Below, piece after piece: positions 58,170 through 64,000 of a DNA stretch of 64,000 nucleotides; within the stretch, counting starts at the first letter, position 1, and each line of letters opens with the position of its first letter. A model generated the notes under the pieces. That model searched no databases. It saw only the letters and a list, made by a program, of their open reading frames with translations, and was not told the DNA's origin. A program made the position numbers and the translations under genes. The stretch lies in the NCBI RefSeq assembly GCF_024756275.1, contig NZ_JANUGQ010000001.1:496001-560000 (forward strand). Reading direction: 5' to 3'. The stretch comes from Streptomyces pyxinae (GTDB lineage Bacteria > Actinomycetota > Actinomycetes > Streptomycetales > Streptomycetaceae).

Positions 58170-58835
58170 TCAGCTCGCGGAGCCGCCGTCCGTGCGCGGG
58201 AAGGACACCTCCACCCGCCGGTTCTTCTTCCGGCCCTCCTCGGTGGCGTTGTCCGCGATCGGGTACTGCTCGCCGTAGCCCCGGATCTCGTAGTTGAGCC
58301 CCGGCAGTTGCTTGGACAGCACGCCGTGCACGGCCGCCGCCCGCTGCTTGGACAGCACATCGCCGTGGGCCGAGGTGCCGAGGTTGTCGGTGAAGCCGAA
58401 GATCCGCACCCGCTGGGACCCCTGCCGCCGGATCTCGGCCGCGATCCCGGCGATCCGGGCGGTGGCCTCGCCGCCGAGCACCGCGCTGTCCCTGCCGAAC
58501 AGCACCTCGGCCTGGAGCGCCAGCTTCACCTGCACATTGGTGTCCTCCCGGCGCTCCTCGCCGCCCTTGTCCTCCACGACCTGGACGAGGTCCAGCACCT
58601 TGGGGGCGGCGAGGGTCCCGCCGTCGGGCATCTTCAGATCGGGGTCGCGGCCGTCCACCTGTACGGGCGGCACCGCCGAGGCCTCGGTGCCGGGCGGCAC
58701 GCTCGGGCCGCCGTCGGCCGCGACGGGCCCGGCGCCGAACAGCGCGGCACCGGTCAGCAGTACGGCCGCCGCGAGGCACGTGCCGGCGGGCGGCACCGGC
58801 CCCCGGCGGGTGGTGGAGCGAGGCATCCGGGTCAT
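58170..58835 (-). CDS. OmpA-domain secreted protein
   Basis: The ATG at 58835 gives 221 residues. The N-terminus has a signal-like hydrophobic segment (LAAAVLLTGAALFGAGPVAA). The OmpA C-terminal domain (about residues 110-215) has IFGFTDNLGTSAHGDVLSKQ, RAAAVHGVL, GYGEQYPIADNATEEG and KKNRRVEVSF. The Asp and Arg that bind the peptidoglycan meso-Dap are in place. It is a Gram-positive wall-anchored protein within the Tad region, eight bases after the lipoprotein gene. Confidence 0.9.
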   Translation of the reverse strand: MTRMPRSTTRRGPVPPAGTCLAAAVLLTGAALFGAGPVAADGGPSVPPGTEASAVPPVQVDGRDPDLKMPDGGTLAAPKVLDLVQVVEDKGGEERREDTNVQVKLALQAEVLFGRDSAVLGGEATARIAGIAAEIRRQGSQRVRIFGFTDNLGTSAHGDVLSKQRAAAVHGVLSKQLPGLNYEIRGYGEQYPIADNATEEGRKKNRRVEVSFPRTDGGSAS

Positions 58836-58843
58836 CGCCGGCC

Positions 58844-59452
58844 TCACCCGGAGATCTTGATCGAGGCGGTGTCGAAGGTCGGCAGCGTGAAGTCGACCTC
58901 GGTGGTGCCGTTCGGCGGGGCCGGGAACTGCATGAACACCGGCGTCGACGTACCGGCCTGGAGCGGGGTGATCCCCGTGGTGCACAGGCAGCGGCCGTCG
59001 GTGTCCCGGAGGACGTAGTAGCGCTTGCGCCCGGCCGGGTCGACCAGCGAGGCGCCCGCCACGGAGTTGGGGTTGGCCGCCACCACGGCGCTCTCCGAAC
59101 CGGCCCAGCCCCCGGTGTTCCGTACCTGGTCGCCGTCGTTGCGGATGACCCCGCTCACCGTGACGAAGCCTCCGGAGTCCCGCTCCACCTGGTTGATGAC
59201 GAGCACCACCTGACCCTGTCCCCGGACCTCGGCCAGCGTCACCGCGGGCCCGGGGCTGCCCTGGCCCGCGGCGTCCGGGGTCCCGGCCTTGCCGTCACCG
59301 GCTCCGTCACCGGCCCCGTCGGCGGACGAGGAGGCGCCGGCCTTCCGGCCTCCGCCGTCGTCCGCTCCACAGCCCGCGACGGCGAGGGACAGCACGGCCG
59401 TCAGGGCGACGGCCGCGGCCGGACTTCGGAGGGTGGTGCGCCGCATGCTCAT
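58844..59452 (-). CDS. lipoprotein in the Tad cluster
   Basis: The ATG at 59452 gives 202 residues. The lipobox is in ALTAVLSLAVAGCGADDG, with the lipidated Cys near residue 28. A Gly/Ala/Asp-rich linker is followed by a beta-rich domain (VVLVINQVERDSGGFVTVSG, KRYYVLRDTDGRCLCTTGIT). No named family is recognised. It may anchor or assist the pilus or the OmpA-domain protein, based on position. Confidence 0.8.
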   Translation of the reverse strand: MSMRRTTLRSPAAAVALTAVLSLAVAGCGADDGGGRKAGASSSADGAGDGAGDGKAGTPDAAGQGSPGPAVTLAEVRGQGQVVLVINQVERDSGGFVTVSGVIRNDGDQVRNTGGWAGSESAVVAANPNSVAGASLVDPAGRKRYYVLRDTDGRCLCTTGITPLQAGTSTPVFMQFPAPPNGTTEVDFTLPTFDTASIKISG

Positions 59453-59499
59453 GGGGATCCGGTTTCCTTTTCTGATTCTGGTTGTTCGCTGCTGCCGGC

Positions 59500-60273
59500 T
59501 CAATCGACCAGACGCACGCCGAAGAGTTCCTTGCCGAGTTCGGCCCAGACGTCCGGGTCGAACGGCTGGGCGGGATCGAGGGAGAAGGGGTCCGAGCCGT
59601 CGCACCGGAAGGTGACGGGACCGGGTGCCTCGGGGGTGTCCGGGCGCTCACCGCCGCCCTCCGTGCTCCCGGTGTCCCCGCCCGTTCCCCCCGCGCCGCC
59701 GTTCGCTCCCCCGGTGGCGCCCGTACCACCGCTCGTCCCGGCCGTGCCGCCGCTCGGGCCGCCGGAGGCGGCCCCTCCGTCCGGTTCCCCGGGGGCCGGC
59801 TGCCAGTCGCAGCGGAACTCGACGGCCGCGGTGGCACCCGCCGTGGCGTGCCGCTGCTCGGTGCCGGGGAGCACCGAGTCACCGACCGTGTAGCGGGTGC
59901 GCACCTCGACGGTGACCTCGTCCCGCCGGACGCCGCTGTCCCAGGAGCATGAACCCGCCACCACGTCCGAGCGGTTGAGCCCGGCCAGCCGCTGGGCCTC
60001 GCCGCAGGTGTCGCCGGTGAAGTGGGCGCCCCGGAAGTAGCCGTCCAGGCCGTCGGGCAGGGCGAGCGCCGCGAAGAAGAGCGGGCCCATCAGCGCACGG
60101 GCCTCCTGGGCGGCGCCCAGCGCGGCGGCGTCGGCCGCGCTCTGCGCCCCGTTGCGGGTGGCCGAAGCCTTGCCGACTGCAAAGAAGACCAACGCGAGAA
60201 AGAGCAGGCCCGCCACCGTCATCACATAGACGGGGAAAGCCTGCCCTCGCTCGTCGCGGCGCGCCCTGGTCAT
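59500..60273 (-). CDS. TadG/TadE-like pilus-associated protein
   Basis: The ATG at 60273 overlaps the pilin stop by one base and gives 257 residues. The N-terminus DERGQAFPVYVMTVAGLLFL, then ALVFFAVGKASATRNGAQSA and ADAAALGAAQEARALMG, is the TadE/TadG-type pseudopilin helix and its continuation. The rest is an external domain with a Gly-rich linker (about residues 160-210) and four cysteines. It should be a minor pilin or membrane anchor of the Tad machine. Confidence 0.85.
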   Translation of the reverse strand: MTRARRDERGQAFPVYVMTVAGLLFLALVFFAVGKASATRNGAQSAADAAALGAAQEARALMGPLFFAALALPDGLDGYFRGAHFTGDTCGEAQRLAGLNRSDVVAGSCSWDSGVRRDEVTVEVRTRYTVGDSVLPGTEQRHATAGATAAVEFRCDWQPAPGEPDGGAASGGPSGGTAGTSGGTGATGGANGGAGGTGGDTGSTEGGGERPDTPEAPGPVTFRCDGSDPFSLDPAQPFDPDVWAELGKELFGVRLVD

Positions 60274-60494
60274 CAGCCGGCCGTGATGCTGTTGACGAGG
60301 CCGGTGATCCGGGCGGTGATGGCGCTGCCGATGCCGGAGGCCACCATGCCGCCGATGATCGCGACGACCACCAGGATGATGCCGAGGTACTCGAAGGCCG
60401 TCTGGCCGCGGTCGCCCCGGTCGTGGATCTTCGTCAGGGCGGTACGGGCCCAGCCGTGGACGCGGACGGCGGTGGCCAGGGTGATCTTCGACAT
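60273..60494 (-). CDS. Flp/Fap-type pilin
   Basis: The ATG at 60494 with GGAGGGGAA upstream gives 73 residues. DRGDRGQTAFEYLGIILVVV is the Flp pilin motif with the conserved Glu after the cleavage site (leader ends DRGDRG or nearby). AIIGGMVASGIGSAITARIT continues the hydrophobic assembly helix. It is the likely substrate of the prepilin peptidase. The short length is usual. Confidence 0.9.
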   Translation of the reverse strand: MSKITLATAVRVHGWARTALTKIHDRGDRGQTAFEYLGIILVVVAIIGGMVASGIGSAITARITGLVNSITAG

Positions 60495-60750
60495 GGTGTT
60501 CCCCTCCGGGGTGCGGCCGGCCGGCGGCCGGACGACGGGTAAGCCCCCGAAGTGCCACCCGGCGGTACCGCTCCGCACTCCGCCGGGGCCCTCGGAGACC
60601 CGGGAAAGGTACGTCCGGCGGGGACGCGCGCCGAAGGGCCCCTGGGCCCAACGGGGGGCCCAAAGTACGGCGTGTCCCCCGGCTCCGGCGCCTCGCCCCG
60701 CGGCTCCCCCGCGCCCGGCGGCCCGCTCGCCCGTGCGCCCGCTCAGGAGC

Positions 60751-61716
60751 TCACCCATGGCCGGCCTCCCCCACGGACCCGGGCGGCGGGGACGGAGCCG
60801 TACCGATCCACCGGGCGATGGCCTCGCTGCGGCTTCCGCTGTGCAACTTGCCGAAGATCCGGTTGATGTGGTTCTTCACGGTCTTCTCGCTGATGAAGCA
60901 GGTGGCGGCGATCTGCTGGTTGCTCATCCCGGACGCGATCAGGTCCATGACCTCCACCTCCCGTGAACTCAGGCCGTACACAGGCTTGTTGACGACCCGT
61001 CGGGTCACCGGTGATGGTGAAGACTGTGCCACAGTCGGTTGCATTCGCGAAAGCCCCCCAGGTCGTCCCGGGGACCGGCCGGCCGTCGGACCCCCGGCCT
61101 CCGGACCCTCGGACTCCGGGCCGGCGGACTCCGGGCCGGCGGACTCCGGGCCGGCGGCGCCCCCGTCGGCCCGGACCTCCTCGCGTACGTGCCGGAGCAG
61201 GGCGTCGGCGGCGGTGACCGTGAAGTGGGCCCGGCCCGCGCAGAGATCACGGACGGCCTGGACGAGCCGGTCGGCGGTGAACTCCCCGTGCACCAAGTAC
61301 CCCCCGGCGCCCCGCCGGAGGGCCTCGCGCACGATCTCGCTCTCCCCGCTGTAGGTGAGCATCAGCACCGCCGAGATCCCCACCAGGTGCGGCAGGGCGG
61401 ACAGTCCGTCGACCCCGGGCATCCGGACGTCGAGCAGCACCAGGTCCGGACGGTGGCGCAGCGCCGCCTCGCAGGCCCGGCGTCCGTCGGCCGCCTCGGC
61501 CACCACCCGGATGCCGTCCCGCCCGTCCAGCAGGGCGGTGAGGCCGGCCCGTACGACGGGGTTGTCGTCGGCCACCACGACCCGCAGCGGCTCCGGGGGC
61601 TCCGGCACCGGCCCGGCGGGGAGGGCCGGGGGGCCCTGGGCGCCCGGGGGACCCGGCGGGGCGGCTTCGGGCGCCCCGGTTCCGGGGTGCGGCACACGGG
61701 TGCGGTCGGCGGGCAT
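60751..61716 (-). CDS. NarL-type response regulator with atypical receiver
   Basis: The ATG at 61716 gives 321 residues. The receiver spans about residues 44-160: RVVVADDNPVVRAGL with the acidic pair, LVLLDVRMPGVDG with phosphoacceptor Asp96, and MLTYSGESE. The place of the conserved lysine has His143 (GGYLVHGEF), which is unusual. After a Gly/Pro/Glu-rich linker (about 175-225) the LuxR-type HTH is GLSSREVEVMDLIASGMSNQ, ISEKTVKNHINRIFGKLHSG. It is probably paired with the sensor kinase encoded upstream. Confidence 0.9.
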   Translation of the reverse strand: MPADRTRVPHPGTGAPEAAPPGPPGAQGPPALPAGPVPEPPEPLRVVVADDNPVVRAGLTALLDGRDGIRVVAEAADGRRACEAALRHRPDLVLLDVRMPGVDGLSALPHLVGISAVLMLTYSGESEIVREALRRGAGGYLVHGEFTADRLVQAVRDLCAGRAHFTVTAADALLRHVREEVRADGGAAGPESAGPESAGPESEGPEAGGPTAGRSPGRPGGLSRMQPTVAQSSPSPVTRRVVNKPVYGLSSREVEVMDLIASGMSNQQIAATCFISEKTVKNHINRIFGKLHSGSRSEAIARWIGTAPSPPPGSVGEAGHG

Positions 61717-61807
61717 CCGTGGCCTCCTCTCTGTTCTCCGGGTCTCCGGGTCTCCGGGGTGGGCGGTACGCGTTCCACCGGACTCGACCGGACGGACGGT
61801 GACGGGC

Positions 61808-63313
61808 TCAGCGCGGCCGGGAGGCGCCCGCGGACGGCCGGGGCCCGGCGGGCCCCCGGGCGACGGCCGGGGCGCGCGGCGGAGCGGCACGCAGCGCGGC
61901 GACGGGAAGCTCCACGCGTACCTCCGTCCCGGTCGCCCCGGCCATGGCGGTCAGGCCGGTCGTCCCGGCCGCCCCGGTCGGGGAGCGGCCCCGGCCGATG
62001 TCGATCCGGGCGCCGATCGAGGCGGCCCGCTCCACCATGCCGACCAGCCCGAAGTGCCCGGTGTCGGCGAGGGTTTCGAGGGTGGTGCCAGCCGGAAGCC
62101 CCCGTCCGTCGTCGCGCACGCTCAGCCGGAGGTCGCCGTCCAGCACCCCGAGGGCGACCTCGACGGCCGTGCACCGGGCGTGCCGGCCCGCGTTCTCCAG
62201 GGCCTCCGCCGCGATGGCCAGCAACTGCCGGGCCACGGGCCGGGGTACCGGCGGCGCGGCCCGGTCACCGGTCCGGCGGAACGCCGTCGGCAGGCCGTAC
62301 CGCTGCTCGAAGTCCTCCGCCATGGCGAGGAGTTCGCCGGCCAGGTCGTCGCCGTGGGTCAGCCCGGACGACCGGCGGAGGTCGGAGAGCAGCTCCCGGG
62401 CCTCGGCCGCCGCGCGCCGGGCGGACCGGGCGACCAGTTCGGCCTGGCGTCCGACGGTGGCCGGATCGGTGCGGGACGCCGAGTGGGCGAGGCCGTCGGC
62501 CGCGAGCGCGAGCCCGTACAGCGTCTTGGCCACCGAGTCGTGCATCTCCCGGGCCAGCCGCCGCCGTTCCGCCTCGACGGCCTCGTTCACCGCGAGCCGG
62601 GCGCGGGTCTCGGTGAGCGCCTGGCTCGCCCGGCCGAACCGGAGCAGCAGATTGCGCAGGGTGACGCCGAGCGCGCCGGTGATGACACAGAAGCCGGGGA
62701 GCAGCAGGGCCGTGGCGTCACCGGCCGACAGCTTCGGATCGGCGGCGTACACACCGAAGACGATCAGCGTCTGGAGGGCGGCGAAGACCGCGGCCACCCG
62801 CCAGCCCCGGATCAGCCCGGCCAGCAGCGGCGTACAGACGGTGACATAGGCGAGGGTGGACTCCGGGGTGGCCGTGACCAGGAGCAGGGCGCCGAAGGCG
62901 GTGTCGACACCCAGCAGCCAGGGGTGGCGCAGCAGCAGCGGCCCGAAGCGCTCCCAGTCCCGGAAGAGGGCGTACGAGACCATGAAGGTGACCAGGACGG
63001 CGGCACCGACCAGCCACTTCGCCAGGCCGTCGGCGGCGCCGTCCACGGCGAACGGGGTCGCCATGCCGATCATGGCCAGCCGGAGGCCGAACACCTGGCG
63101 GCAGAGCGCCTGGAGGGCGTTGACCTGGAGGGCGACCCCCGGGCGGTCTCCGGGGCGGTCTCCGGGCCCGGGCCCCCTGCCGGTCCCGGCGGCTCCGGGG
63201 AGCCCGGAAGATCCGGAAGGTTCGGGCGTGGCTCCGGCGGCACCGGAGATTCCGGTGGCCGGTCCGCCGCGCGGCCGTGGCGACCGTAACCCTCTCAACG
63301 CCCTGAATCCCAT
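61808..63313 (-). CDS. NarL-type sensor histidine kinase
   Basis: This 501-residue protein has about five to six membrane helices (WLVGAAVLVTFMVSYALF; GVDTAFGALLLVTA; GWRVAAVFAALQTLIVFGVY). The dimerisation/H-box RRRLAREMHDSVAKTLYGLA has the phosphoacceptor His near residue 257. The catalytic domain has ALENAGRHARCTAVEVALG (N-box-like) and SVRDDGRGLPAG. The N-terminal 60 residues and the end are low complexity. It is followed after 91 bases by its response regulator gene. Confidence 0.92.
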   Translation of the reverse strand: MGFRALRGLRSPRPRGGPATGISGAAGATPEPSGSSGLPGAAGTGRGPGPGDRPGDRPGVALQVNALQALCRQVFGLRLAMIGMATPFAVDGAADGLAKWLVGAAVLVTFMVSYALFRDWERFGPLLLRHPWLLGVDTAFGALLLVTATPESTLAYVTVCTPLLAGLIRGWRVAAVFAALQTLIVFGVYAADPKLSAGDATALLLPGFCVITGALGVTLRNLLLRFGRASQALTETRARLAVNEAVEAERRRLAREMHDSVAKTLYGLALAADGLAHSASRTDPATVGRQAELVARSARRAAAEARELLSDLRRSSGLTHGDDLAGELLAMAEDFEQRYGLPTAFRRTGDRAAPPVPRPVARQLLAIAAEALENAGRHARCTAVEVALGVLDGDLRLSVRDDGRGLPAGTTLETLADTGHFGLVGMVERAASIGARIDIGRGRSPTGAAGTTGLTAMAGATGTEVRVELPVAALRAAPPRAPAVARGPAGPRPSAGASRPR

Positions 63314-63406
63314 GGCCGGTTCCTCCTCCCTCGCACCTGCCGGGTCTCGCGGATCTCGCGGGTTGTCGTGGCTCGGGCCTCGCGAGTCCTCGTGTGGCCC
63401 GGGTGC

Positions 63407-64000
63407 TCAACCGCCGGTCAGGAAGCCGAAGTCCACATCGGCGCCGTAGACGAAACCGGCGGTCAGCAGTACCAGGGTGCCCGGCAGCAGGAAGGTCGTC
63501 ACGGCGAAGGTGGCCTTCGGCACCGCCCTGGCGGCCTTGCGGCGGGCGTTCTGGGCGTCGGTGCGGCGCATGTCGTTGGCGATCTGGATGAGCGTGTCGA
63601 CGATCGGGGCACCCAGCTCCTCCCCCTGCTGGAGGGCGGTGACGAACATCGCCACCTGCTCGGAGTCATTGCGCCTGCGCAGCTCCTCGAACGCCTGCCG
63701 GCGGCTCATGCCCATGTCCATCTGGCGCAGGGTGATACGGAGTTCGTCCGCCCAGGGGCCCTGGTACTTCTCGGCCACCCGCTCCAGCGCCTGCCGGAAG
63801 CCGAGGCCGGCCGAGACGACCACCGCGAGGACGTCCAGGAAGTCGGGCAGGGTGCGTTCGATGTGGTCCTTGCGCACCCGGATCGCGGACCAGATGCCGA
63901 CCTCCACCCAGAAGAACCCGAAGGCGAGCAGCAGCAGGGTGAGGATCACCTGCCCGCGCAGCACGGTGGTGAGGGCCCCGAAGAGGCCGAGCGCCCCGTA
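63407..64000 (-). CDS. TadC-type type II secretion F-family protein, partial
   Basis: The frame enters from the right edge and ends at 63407, so the N-terminus is missing. The visible part has a membrane helix (QVILTLLLLAFGFFWVEVGI), then the T2SSF domain: LPDFLDVLAVVVSAGLGFRQ, ALERVAEKYQGPW, MGMSRRQAFEELRRRNDSEQ, FVTALQQGEELGAPIVDTL. A C-terminal helix follows (TFAVTTFLLPGTLVLLTAGF). It is an inner-membrane platform protein of the Tad pilus. Confidence 0.9.
   Translation of the reverse strand, partial: YGALGLFGALTTVLRGQVILTLLLLAFGFFWVEVGIWSAIRVRKDHIERTLPDFLDVLAVVVSAGLGFRQALERVAEKYQGPWADELRITLRQMDMGMSRRQAFEELRRRNDSEQVAMFVTALQQGEELGAPIVDTLIQIANDMRRTDAQNARRKAARAVPKATFAVTTFLLPGTLVLLTAGFVYGADVDFGFLTGG

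Overview
The window is very GC-rich DNA (third codon positions almost all G or C), with GTG starts, WhiB-type and SpoIIE-type regulators, a class II FBPase, polyphosphate glucokinase and DUF families typical of Streptomyces. It reads as chromosomal core from a Streptomyces or a close relative. From memory, the order ychF, ppgK, ispH, xseA/xseB, glpX, a whiB-like gene, two fumarases, a class A PBP and oxyR/ahpC/ahpD matches the S. coelicolor SCO5030-SCO5061 core. Two blocks within it look accessory.

Layout. 0-6 kb holds a partial anti-sigma-type ATPase, a Nudix hydrolase, a SPOR-domain protein, a GntR/UTRA regulator, a DUF4190 membrane protein and a secreted subtilase with a P-domain. 6.2-7.6 kb holds a divergent isochorismatase-fold hydrolase and PadR regulator around a near-perfect 24-bp dyad. 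8.0-14.9 kb is the most unusual part: a frameshifted XRE/TPR regulator gene, then a tightly overlapping three-gene operon (TIR protein, STAND-like P-loop protein, two-TM membrane protein), a strong terminator and a doubly damaged Uma2-type nuclease gene. 14.9-25.2 kb is housekeeping (ychF, ppgK, ispH, an APC permease, xseA/xseB, a nitroreductase-family reductase, DUF4245, glpX). 25.5-42 kb holds a WhiB-like protein, DUF1707, class I and class II fumarases flanking an SGNH/ricin-lectin esterase, DUF402, a GAF-SpoIIE-HATPase phosphatase, a class A PBP, an SPFH/ribbon-helix-helix pair and oxyR. 42-43 kb is ahpCD, followed by an inserted-looking MerR/BtrH-DUF4872 pair. 45-54 kb holds AI-2E-family, SLT-domain, PhoH, UppS and DUF2079 genes. 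54.8-64 kb carries a prepilin peptidase and Tad/Flp pilus genes (TadC, Flp pilin, TadG-like) mixed with a two-component system, a lipoprotein and an OmpA-domain protein; the locus runs off the right edge.

How genes work together. The strongest candidate for an undescribed system is the operon at 9640-13765. The C-terminus of the TIR protein and the N-terminus of the next protein carry nearly the same short Gly/Asn/His/Gln motif. This is the arrangement expected of prion-like (amyloid) signalling between a receptor-like NTPase and a TIR effector. Other functional units are OxyR with AhpC/AhpD (peroxide defence), the PBP with UppS (cell wall), and the Tad genes with their own two-component system.
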